34,523 bases of DNA from Candidatus Thorarchaeota archaeon (GTDB lineage Archaea; Asgardarchaeota; Thorarchaeia; Thorarchaeales; Thorarchaeaceae): assembly GCA_004524595.1 (NCBI GenBank), contig SDOA01000035.1:1-34523 (forward strand), given 5' to 3'. Each line of letters starts with the position of its first letter. Position 1 is the stretch's first letter. This document shows, in pieces, positions 23,601-30,824 of the stretch. The notes below the pieces were generated by a model, which saw only the letters and a program-made list of their open reading frames with translations, was not told the DNA's origin and did not search any database. Both the position numbers and the translations under genes were made by a program.

Positions 23601-25751
23601 CTATTGAGTAATGTAACTGGGTTGCACCGCAACGTTCAGTACTTGAACAGTATGAAGTCTCTTTGCTCTGAATGGCCTGAATTCAATACCTCCAGCATGA
23701 TAGAATTTACTGAACCACTCAACATAATGCAGACGCAGTGTGTGCATAAATCCAAGCAACCCTTCAAGTATTCCAACAAGGATTGAACCTATAATTGCAG
23801 GTAGTAGCGGTAGTACGGCCCCATGAGGAATAATCTCCACACCGAAAAGATGTAGTTCAGGGAAGGGAATTAGGAGGAGTGGCACGCTCTTGAGAAGGTC
23901 AAAAAAGACCATACTGAGAATAACATGAACTGTATTGAGCGCAAAAATACGAGCATAGCTAACAGTGTGGCTGACCATTCCAATGCCATGCTCCATAAAC
24001 TCTACAATGCCATCCATACCGCCCATTGCTGAAGAAATGCCCATTATTACAAGAGGAGCAATAAAAGCAAGAAGAGAAAATATGAGAGGAGGTAGCGGGA
24101 GAGCAGGATATATCCCATTATTTCCAGTACCATAGCCAATACCTGCAATTGGAATCCAGAGATAGACATTACCTGTCGCAGAGAACCACGCATTGATGTC
24201 GTTATAACTCACACCAAAAAGGAGGGTGATGAATCCGAGATAGACAATGAGGTAAGCCCCTGCAGCAATTACTTTTCGAATATTCTTGTGTTTGAGATGA
24301 TTGTACAGATTGAGGATTATGCCAAGAGAGATATGGACTGCACCAATTTCTATTGATAATTTCAGCATATGGGCTTCACGATATGGATTGGGTTCGCCAT
24401 GAATTGAATGCGCAAAGATGTGCCAGAGAGGTTCAATAATTCCTTCAGCACCAAAGAAGCTACCAAACAGGAAGCCACCAATTATTGCAAAGACACCCAT
24501 CATTATGAGTCCCTCAGCCCCGTTCTGGACATATCCGAGGATTACACCCCAGTCTTGACGTTTACGCTTCGCCCTGAGTGCTAATAACCCAATCAGAACT
24601 ATTAGAGCCCCTTGACCAACATCAGCAAAGACGAGACCAAAAATAAGTGGGAAAGTCAACCACATTATCTTGGTTGGGTCCAGATCATGTCTAGATGGGA
24701 CACCAAAGGACTTTACGACATCCTCGGTAGGTTTCATGAACGAGGGGTTTGAAATATAAGTCGGCGCCTCATGTTCAGCAAAGTCAGGTCTATCAAAGGT
24801 CACTTCCAGCGCTGCACCAACTCTCTCACGGAGAAGAGGTTCAAGCTCTGTTTCTTTTCGTTCAGGAATCCAACCCCACATCTTGATTGATTGTTCTGTA
24901 TACACAATATGCGATTTTATCTCAATGCGTTGCTTCTCAACAATCAGGGTCTCCCAAGCAGCAAGAATTCGAGGGCTCCATTCATGAGATATGCTCTCCT
25001 TTCGTTTTTTCAGCCGATCAATCTCATCCTGTAATTCAAGCATTCGTTTCTCAGATTTCTCAACAATCTGCTCAGGGCTACCTGCTTCGCCTTCAGGAAT
25101 TGGAAAGGCCTCAAATTCGAGTGCAGATAGAATTCGTTCAACTGCATCCATCATATCAAGAGGTACTGTTATTACTGCTGCAGATGCTCCACTTTTCAGA
25201 GAGAGTAATTTGAGTGTAAATGCCCCCTCGGTCACCTCATTAAGACTCCATTCAAGTTCATCATGTCGTCCTGAGGGGACTAAGCCTGCTGTGGTGTAGG
25301 TATATTCTGTTTTACCAATAAAGCTAGGGTCAATACCTAAAGGTTTCAGGGAGATTGCTACGTCTCTAATTCCTCTCTGACGATCAAATTCAGTCTTAGT
25401 GACCATTAATTGAGCGTCAATCTCGAGCACCTCGGTTTCGACTGCGGATATGACTTCTGACACGAGGTCAAGTGAGGTGTGCAAATGTGTATCATCTATC
25501 TCAGAGTACGTCTCTTTCCGTCGCTGTGGGTCTATGCCTAAAGAGGTGACGATTTTTTCTAATCTCTCCAATACCACGAATACGGTCTCTTCCTCACGAG
25601 TCCTCTTAACTTCAATAAGACCAGCCTGTCTTCTGACATCAATAAATTCAAAGAAACCAAATTCTTCAAGGGCAAGTAGTACCTTACGTTCCAGGTCTTT
25701 GTGAGAGACCACTTTTGCAACAATCATTTTTTCAGGACTCAGGAGGCCCAT
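23601..25751 (-). CDS. atpI: A-type ATP synthase subunit I
   Basis: 716 residues from ATG 25751, which has a GGTGAT SD about 7 nt upstream and gives the family N-terminus MGLLSPEKMIVAKVV. The ATG at 25823 would add 24 atypical residues. Subunit I (the V-ATPase a-subunit homologue) forms the ion half-channels against the proteolipid ring and holds the peripheral stalks. The N-terminal half is soluble and helical. The membrane half starts at DPTKIMWLTFPLIFGLVFAD and contains the family segments GMVSHTVSYARIFALNTVHV and RLHYVEWFSKFYHAGG. The gene is divergent from subunit H, unlike the usual collinear order. Confidence 0.94.
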   Translation of the reverse strand: MGLLSPEKMIVAKVVSHKDLERKVLLALEEFGFFEFIDVRRQAGLIEVKRTREEETVFVVLERLEKIVTSLGIDPQRRKETYSEIDDTHLHTSLDLVSEVISAVETEVLEIDAQLMVTKTEFDRQRGIRDVAISLKPLGIDPSFIGKTEYTYTTAGLVPSGRHDELEWSLNEVTEGAFTLKLLSLKSGASAAVITVPLDMMDAVERILSALEFEAFPIPEGEAGSPEQIVEKSEKRMLELQDEIDRLKKRKESISHEWSPRILAAWETLIVEKQRIEIKSHIVYTEQSIKMWGWIPERKETELEPLLRERVGAALEVTFDRPDFAEHEAPTYISNPSFMKPTEDVVKSFGVPSRHDLDPTKIMWLTFPLIFGLVFADVGQGALIVLIGLLALRAKRKRQDWGVILGYVQNGAEGLIMMGVFAIIGGFLFGSFFGAEGIIEPLWHIFAHSIHGEPNPYREAHMLKLSIEIGAVHISLGIILNLYNHLKHKNIRKVIAAGAYLIVYLGFITLLFGVSYNDINAWFSATGNVYLWIPIAGIGYGTGNNGIYPALPLPPLIFSLLAFIAPLVIMGISSAMGGMDGIVEFMEHGIGMVSHTVSYARIFALNTVHVILSMVFFDLLKSVPLLLIPFPELHLFGVEIIPHGAVLPLLPAIIGSILVGILEGLLGFMHTLRLHYVEWFSKFYHAGGIEFRPFRAKRLHTVQVLNVAVQPSYITQ

Positions 25752-25852
25752 TCTGTCATCACCGCACTGCAAGCCCTTTAGTAAGGTAGCAAAGGACTCT
25801 ATCGATAAGGGTTGCCTAGTCATCCAACAAATAACCTTTGCGACAGGTCAAC

Positions 25853-25903
25853 GTTTATCTAGGGAAGGAAGTTCATGACTCCTGTCTGGAAATTCGAGGT
25901 GAC
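25853..25903 (+). promoter_or_regulatory. Promoter and SD of the subunit H-E unit
   Basis: GTTTATCT (25853-25860) is a TATA-like box predicting a start near 25882. GAGGTGA (25896-25902), a strong match to the anti-SD, precedes the ATG at 25910 by 7 nt. This decides the start of subunit H against the longer open frame from 25838. Confidence 0.45.
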
Positions 25904-25909
25904 TCCCTA

Positions 25910-26233
25910 ATGTGTGCTGCACGTGATGAGATTGATCAAATTCACGAGAGCGAGAAGGCAGCTCGTGAGAGAATTGAAGAAGCCGAGAGACAGGCACGTC
26001 AAATACGTGAAGATGCAGACAGAGAATCTAAGGCTCTGATGGCTAAAGCTGAACACGATGCTAAACAAAAGGCTTCAAAGATGATATCACAGATTGAGAG
26101 CAAGAAGAACGAGATAGAGTCAACAATCTTCAGTGAAACAAAGAAACAAATAGAGAAAACAGAGAAAGAAGCCGCCAAAAAGAAAGATGAAGCATCTGAA
26201 GTAGTGTATAAGATGCTAATTGGGGAGGAATAG
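25910..26233 (+). CDS. atpH: A-type ATP synthase subunit H (peripheral stalk)
   Basis: 107 residues, the usual length of AhaH-type subunits. It is one uninterrupted charged helix (RERIEEAERQARQIREDADR and onward) with hydrophobic positions fitting the right-handed coiled coil that H (also called G) makes with E. The first residues MCAARDEIDQIHESE match the family start, where H binds subunit I. It is followed after 4 nt by subunit E, so the two stalk partners are co-transcribed. Identification rests on length, helix character and position next to E. Confidence 0.85.
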   Translation: MCAARDEIDQIHESEKAARERIEEAERQARQIREDADRESKALMAKAEHDAKQKASKMISQIESKKNEIESTIFSETKKQIEKTEKEAAKKKDEASEVVYKMLIGEE

Positions 26234-26237
26234 GCCA

Positions 26238-26858
26238 ATGAGTGGTATTGCAAATATTATCGATATAATAAATGCAAAGACGACTGAGCGAACTCAAGAG
26301 ATTATCAAAGAGGCAGAGAGACATAAGAGACTCAAACTTGATGAGGCAGAGAGGAGAGCAAACGAAGTCGCTGATGCCATTGCCAAAAAAGCTGCACAGC
26401 AGGCAAAATCAGAGCTCTCTAAATATGAGTCGGGTGCAAAGCTCAAATCGAAATATCAGATGTTAGAGGCTAAAGAGTCTTTGATCAATGAAGTGCTTCT
26501 AAAAGTCAATGAACGAATGGAGAGCATCATAACAAAGACAGAGTATAAGAGAATTCTTTCAAATCTGATCATTGATGGATGCATAGCACTTAAGAAAGAA
26601 AAACTCGAATTGATCTTTCCAAAGAATCACTCGTCTAAAATCGAGATTGCAGAGATTGAAAAGACAGTATCAAAAGAGGTTGGAAAGAAGGTCAGTCTTA
26701 TTGTCTCGAAAGACACCATCCGCTCAAAAGGTGGTGTTATTATTAGGACCATTGATGGTACCAAGTGGGTTGATAATACTTTTGAGGCGAGAATGGAGCG
26801 CCTCGAGAAGAAGGTCAGAGACACAATTTCTAGTATTCTCTTTACAAGTGAGAAATGA
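26238..26858 (+). CDS. atpE: A-type ATP synthase subunit E (peripheral stalk)
   Basis: 206 residues from ATG 26238, with a GGAGG SD in the end of subunit H. The long N-terminal helix (about 1-95) pairs with subunit H. The C-terminal alpha/beta head, which binds A and B, carries the family pattern KGGVIIRTIDGTKWVDNTFEARMERL near residues 165-190, including the NTxEARxERL stretch. The gene ends in a hairpin shared with the convergent subunit K gene. Confidence 0.93.
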   Translation: MSGIANIIDIINAKTTERTQEIIKEAERHKRLKLDEAERRANEVADAIAKKAAQQAKSELSKYESGAKLKSKYQMLEAKESLINEVLLKVNERMESIITKTEYKRILSNLIIDGCIALKKEKLELIFPKNHSSKIEIAEIEKTVSKEVGKKVSLIVSKDTIRSKGGVIIRTIDGTKWVDNTFEARMERLEKKVRDTISSILFTSEK

Positions 26859-26877
26859 GGTGGAGGAAACCACCTCA
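26856..26877. terminator. Perfect hairpin between convergent subunit E and subunit K genes
   Basis: TGAGGTGG (26856-26863), the loop AGGAAA, and CCACCTCA (26870-26877) make a perfect 8-bp stem that starts in the stop codon of subunit E. It lacks a long T-run on either side but fits a bidirectional stop or RNA-end-protecting structure between convergent genes. Confidence 0.5.
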
Positions 26878-26898
26878 GATCCAGCAGTATGATTGCTA

Positions 26899-27303
26899 CT
26901 ATCCAGCAAGAACCGTAGGAATATACCCTACTAAAAGAAACGCAATGACGAATCCATAGATGGCTACTGCTTCAATAAATACAACATATAGTATACTCTT
27001 ACCAAATGTTTCTGGTTTCTCTGTGATTGCACCAAGTGCTGCAGCAGAGGCTGTTCCCATCCCCAGACTGGCACCAATGCCAGCGAGTCCAAGAGCCAGA
27101 CCAGCACCAATGGCGATACCAAGAATGGCTAAGCCAGTACTATCACCGACTTGAAGCATTTCAAGACCAGGATTAGATGGTACACTGAGAGCATTGAGCA
27201 CTGATGATCTATTGAATGTACTGAACAAGTATATCATAATAGTAGTTACAACTGTGCCCAAAGCAAACATGACAAGACTTGAGGTTTCTTTGTTAATTCT
27301 CAT
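26899..27303 (-). CDS. atpK: A-type ATP synthase proteolipid, subunit K
   Basis: 134 residues from ATG 27303, which has a GGAGG SD 8 nt upstream; a TTG at 27318 is less likely. The C-terminal part is one proteolipid hairpin: a Gly/Ala-rich helix (GIAIGAGLALGLAGIGASLGMG), the loop TEKPE, and a helix with the ion-binding E111 in VVFIEAVAIYGFVIAFL. An extra N-terminal hydrophobic segment (about 10-27) plus a linker precedes it; this could be a signal-like or additional helix. It follows subunit C by 18 nt on the same strand. Confidence 0.94.
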   Translation of the reverse strand: MRINKETSSLVMFALGTVVTTIMIYLFSTFNRSSVLNALSVPSNPGLEMLQVGDSTGLAILGIAIGAGLALGLAGIGASLGMGTASAAALGAITEKPETFGKSILYVVFIEAVAIYGFVIAFLLVGYIPTVLAG

Positions 27304-27321
27304 TTGTGGTTCCTCCAACGC

Positions 27322-28386
27322 TCACCAGATTGTTATCATTCTTCTTATTGTTTCTGCAGATTCTCCTCTCTCAACGCCAACAGCTATTGATCGAATGTTA
27401 CGTATCTCATATTGTTTGAGACTAAAGAATCCAATGATTGTCCCTAGATGAAAAGGATATGCTGTCAATTGAAGCTTGATTCTTTGAGCAATATAATCCT
27501 CAATGGCTAGCTCAATATCAGCAAGATCATTATTTTCTTCATAGAGCCGGGTCATTCTACCACCAAATTGAGCAAATCGTGTTGAGTCTAACTTTGCCAG
27601 AACATCCCGCCAAGTAGTTGCATTGGCAATTCCTTCAGTGATACTACGTGTTCGCGAAAAACGGACAAGGGAGAGCTCAATTGCTCTCGAGTCCAGCCCT
27701 AATAATGTAGCCCTGAGCCCAGTCAGAACATTTCTAAGGGCGACTCGCGATTCTAATATATCATAGACTCTTTCTTGTTCGCTCTTATTGAACTTCGTCA
27801 GCACCTCTTCCACTTTTCGTAGATACCATTCTTCCACAGCTACTTCAAGTGGTGCAGTTGAGTCATACTCCTGATAGCTTGGAAGACGTGTAAGAAGTGA
27901 AACCTTCAGGTCCCATTGTGGAAGAAGATCTATCATCCGGTGAACGGACTGCGCATCCACAAGGGTCTGAAAGAGGTTCGCTTCGGCAGAAGAAGAGGGG
28001 ACAGAGAATCTCAGAATGTCATCTCTCTCCAGACCAACATGAAGTCCTCTGATGATTGATTTGATGCTCTCTGCAAAAAACATCTGCAGATAAGTGTCAG
28101 TGAATTCTCGTACTTTCCCGGTCAAGGAGCGGGAGAGATTAGAACTCACATCTGAATAGTCTCGAGAGAGAATGAGGGCAAGCTCATCAGGTCTAGGAAC
28201 TGCGGTTGAAGAATATTTTGTGATTACTGACCCGTAGTAAGTCCCAGATAGAATCTTGATAAAGTCCTGATAGCTATTAGCCTGAAGTAGGTTCTCATAG
28301 TTGCCTATGCTAAGAAAGCGAGATTTCATTCCTCGAATTCGAGCATTGACAAAACCATACTCATTAGCAGCTCTCAAGGACATCAT
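27322..28386 (-). CDS. atpC: A-type ATP synthase subunit C
   Basis: 354 residues, the normal length for subunit C (V-ATPase d homologue), the funnel-shaped adaptor joining the central stalk to the proteolipid ring. The N-terminus (YGFVNARIRGMKSRFLS) matches the family YxxxNARVRxMxSxLL. The central LRATLLGL and C-terminal AYPFHLGTIIGFFSLKQYEIRNI also match (family YPFSxGxxLAYLxLKExEVxNL). ATG 28383 has slightly better SD spacing than ATG 28386. A clear TATA box lies upstream. Subunit K follows in the same unit; F, A, B and D do not follow and are not in the window. Confidence 0.94.
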   Translation of the reverse strand: MMSLRAANEYGFVNARIRGMKSRFLSIGNYENLLQANSYQDFIKILSGTYYGSVITKYSSTAVPRPDELALILSRDYSDVSSNLSRSLTGKVREFTDTYLQMFFAESIKSIIRGLHVGLERDDILRFSVPSSSAEANLFQTLVDAQSVHRMIDLLPQWDLKVSLLTRLPSYQEYDSTAPLEVAVEEWYLRKVEEVLTKFNKSEQERVYDILESRVALRNVLTGLRATLLGLDSRAIELSLVRFSRTRSITEGIANATTWRDVLAKLDSTRFAQFGGRMTRLYEENNDLADIELAIEDYIAQRIKLQLTAYPFHLGTIIGFFSLKQYEIRNIRSIAVGVERGESAETIRRMITIW

Positions 28387-28443
28387 TTTTTCTCCGGCTT
28401 GTTCTCAATCTGATGAAGACTATGGAGCACTCGATAATCTCAT

Positions 28444-28453
28444 GATATAAAAG
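28444..28453 (-). promoter_or_regulatory. TATA box of the subunit C-K unit
   Basis: CTTTTATATC on the minus strand is close to the archaeal consensus and predicts a start near 28422, about 36 nt before the subunit C ATG, with room for the GGAG SD. Confidence 0.5.
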
Positions 28454-28525
28454 TGACGAAGAAGCAGTATTGGTCTTTGGTAGAAGAATTCAAATAACAA
28501 GCTGGTATTTTTCAAAGTGGTTAAT

Positions 28526-29113
28526 ATGACAGAAGAGAGCGGGGCACCAGTTCGAAGTCCTGAAGATTACATCAACTTAGGCAGTCTATTTAGAAGCTCT
28601 GCCACAATCACGTTTGTCATACAGATTGTTGCAGTAATTATCATGCTTGGTTCACTTGCAGCTTACTATATTGGAGATGTGTTTTTGGCTCTATCTGCGG
28701 ATATCCAAATACTTGTTCTCCTTCTAGCCAGTATAGTGACCCTTGTTATCTTCTTGGCAGCTATAAGTGTGTTCGTCAGATTTTCGAGAATAATAGGAAA
28801 TGCTGTCGTTGGTCCGGGAATAGAAGAAGTCCGAATGGACACACCCAGAGTCAAGACAGTTGTAACCCTCTATGGAATTCTCGTAGCTCTTATGGGCATA
28901 ACTGGATTCTATGCTTGGTATCTTATCGATTCGAACTTTTTAGCTCCTTGGGCGATTTCCCTCGACTCAGAATCATTGAGGATATTTGGCATCGCATTAG
29001 GAGCCTTTGTCATTGCATTGCTCATACAGATTATTATTGCAGGTGTAGGGAGGAGTGCAACTAAGATCATAGTTGAAGTTCTCGATGCAGATGACTCAGA
29101 ATTCATTGATTAG
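28526..29113 (+). CDS. Four-helix membrane protein of unknown function
   Basis: 195 residues from ATG 28526 (a GTG at 28517 would add three). Four probable transmembrane helices lie at about 20-42, 52-77, 101-124 and 147-169. The N-terminus PVRSPEDYINLGSLFRSSA is soluble, the middle loop FSRIIGNAVVGPGIEEVRMD is hydrophilic, and the C-terminus is acidic (LDADDSEFID). No family is recognised. It is divergent from the ATP synthase subunit C gene and ends 1 nt from the convergent AtpZ-like gene, so a link to the synthase is possible but unproven. Confidence 0.72.
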   Translation: MTEESGAPVRSPEDYINLGSLFRSSATITFVIQIVAVIIMLGSLAAYYIGDVFLALSADIQILVLLLASIVTLVIFLAAISVFVRFSRIIGNAVVGPGIEEVRMDTPRVKTVVTLYGILVALMGITGFYAWYLIDSNFLAPWAISLDSESLRIFGIALGAFVIALLIQIIIAGVGRSATKIIVEVLDADDSEFID

Positions 29114-29114
29114 A

Positions 29115-29432
29115 CTATTCTGAAGAATCATTCTCAACATCAAAGGTAACATCTTCCATTATCTCATCCATCGATGGCATGTACCCAGTCTGAGACTGAC
29201 GTTCTTGCTCAATCTGTTCTAGATAGCCAATGGTCTTGTAAACACCATAGACACCAAGTACAAATCCAAATATTGCACCAAGAACTGCACCAAAAGTCGC
29301 GCCAGATGGACCCCCCAGTGATGCACCGAGAATTTGCCCAACTAGTAAGAGTGCAATTACAGAGCAGGGCAACTCGGATGCCACAGCAATCCATGGGCCA
29401 ATGCCTTCGAAACCACTCTGGGTATCATTCAT
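29115..29432 (-). CDS. Two-helix membrane protein resembling AtpZ/AtpI (ATPase gene 1 family)
   Basis: 105 residues. Two Gly-rich hydrophobic helices (about 12-36 and 43-66) contain GQILGASLGGPSGATFGAVLGAIFGFVLG, with a G-x3-G style spacing, followed by YKTIGYLEQ and an acidic tail. The pattern recalls the AtpZ/AtpI proteins found at the head of F-type ATP synthase operons, which aid rotor assembly or carry divalent ions. That family's conserved Asp of LDxxLGT is not evident, so the assignment is by pattern and by closeness to ATP synthase genes only. Confidence 0.6.
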   Translation of the reverse strand: MNDTQSGFEGIGPWIAVASELPCSVIALLLVGQILGASLGGPSGATFGAVLGAIFGFVLGVYGVYKTIGYLEQIEQERQSQTGYMPSMDEIMEDVTFDVENDSSE

Positions 29433-29537
29433 GATTTTACATGGTATACATCATGAATATTACTCTTTGTAGAAGCTCTATGCACCTTGGTCAATGTTTT
29501 TCTAATAATGATTCATGTGAAATGGTGAGGAAATACA

Positions 29538-30824
29538 TTGGAAGTAGCAATAACATATGGCAGTGGAAAGGTCAAGCTGAATATTCCCGACAAGAATCTT
29601 TCAGGGATAATCGTGCCAAAGCAGCTAGAATCAAAAGTAGATGTATCAGAAGAACTTCAACGTGTGATGAACAATCCACATGGACCGCTTCTCTCAGACC
29701 TCTCCAAGAGTAAGAGTGTATGTGTATTTGTTGAGGATCATACTCGTGACGAACCTCATTGGGAATTATTGATGGCTATAGTTCCACATCTTATTCATGC
29801 AAATAGGGTACAGTTCATCATTACCACAGGATCTCATGAAGTGAATCACCCTGAGAATCTCAAGATTGTAGAGATTATCAAGCAAGTTGCAGAAGACACA
29901 AAATTGTCAAATTACGATGTCCAGATCCATGACTGCTTTGCTGAGGACCTTGTTGAATTAGGGAGGACAAGTAGAGGAACACCGGTCATCGTAAATCAGG
30001 CAGCTATTGATCATGATGTCTATGTTAGTCTTTCAGATATGAAGGCGCACTACTTTGCAGGGTATTCCAATGTTGTGAAGAACTTCCTTCCAGGCGTCTG
30101 TGGATTTGATTCAATAGAGGCAAATCACGCAATGGCACTTGATCCACGTTCTACTTTTGGTGTGCATCCATTTCATCCAGATGAGAATAGAAGAGATAAT
30201 CCATTGGCTGATGATATGAGAGAAGCAATGGAGATGATAGCAAAGGATGCCAAGATATTCCTGTTGGCAATAGTTTCCGATGGTAAGAAACTTGTATGGG
30301 CAGATGCTGGACAAGCTGAACCAGTGACCATGGGAGGTATAGAGGTCCTTGATGAGACGGCAAGTTTCACAGTAACCTCACACACACGGATTATTGTATC
30401 ACCAGGTGGCTATCCACAGGATAAGAGTCTCTATCATGCTCAACGAGCCATTGAGTTGACGAAGAATGCTGTGGCGGACAATGGTCAGATACTATTCCTT
30501 GCAGAGTGCAGGGATGGGGTCGCTCCGGAGGAGGCAATTGAGAATTTCTATAACAAGTTAACACAGCCCTTGGATGAGGTTATCGCCTCTATCAGTGATA
30601 CGTATCATCTCTATGAACATAAAGCATTCAAGTTTGCGGAGCTACTCAAAAGAGTATCAACCATTCTCATGTACACAGAACTTGACAGACATACTGTCGA
30701 ATCTGTTCATCTTGAGAAGATAGAAGACCCTCAGGCCGTAATTGATAAGTGGATCGAAGAGGATCCTAATGTCAAGATTTTGGTGCTGGATAAAGGGAAC
30801 AAGATTGCGGTGTATGCTACTTAG
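29538..30824 (+). CDS. LarA-like nickel-dependent racemase (DUF2088 family)
   Basis: 428 residues. Residues matching LarA catalytic and NPN-cofactor contacts are kept: D67 and R70 in EDHTR, H100 in TTGSHE, H171 and K181 in DMKAHYFAGYSNVVKNFLPG, and H197 in EANHAM. The H-to-K (10) and K-to-H (16) spacings equal those of the Lactiplantibacillus enzyme (H174, K184, H200). The family epimerises or racemises 2-hydroxy acids. The cofactor-making genes larB, larC and larE are not here. The start is TTG at 29538 with GGTGAGG 7 nt upstream. It is tail-to-tail with the FGGY kinase, overlapping by 4 nt. Confidence 0.9.
   Translation: MEVAITYGSGKVKLNIPDKNLSGIIVPKQLESKVDVSEELQRVMNNPHGPLLSDLSKSKSVCVFVEDHTRDEPHWELLMAIVPHLIHANRVQFIITTGSHEVNHPENLKIVEIIKQVAEDTKLSNYDVQIHDCFAEDLVELGRTSRGTPVIVNQAAIDHDVYVSLSDMKAHYFAGYSNVVKNFLPGVCGFDSIEANHAMALDPRSTFGVHPFHPDENRRDNPLADDMREAMEMIAKDAKIFLLAIVSDGKKLVWADAGQAEPVTMGGIEVLDETASFTVTSHTRIIVSPGGYPQDKSLYHAQRAIELTKNAVADNGQILFLAECRDGVAPEEAIENFYNKLTQPLDEVIASISDTYHLYEHKAFKFAELLKRVSTILMYTELDRHTVESVHLEKIEDPQAVIDKWIEEDPNVKILVLDKGNKIAVYAT

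Noticed and set aside
25838..25909. N-terminal extension of subunit H from 25838
   Set aside because: It lies across the predicted TATA box, and a strong GAGGTGA SD marks the ATG at 25910, giving the normal 107-residue length.
26960..27154. Plus-strand Ala/Pro-rich frame opposite subunit K
   Set aside because: It mirrors the Gly/Ala-rich proteolipid helices and is explained by their base composition.
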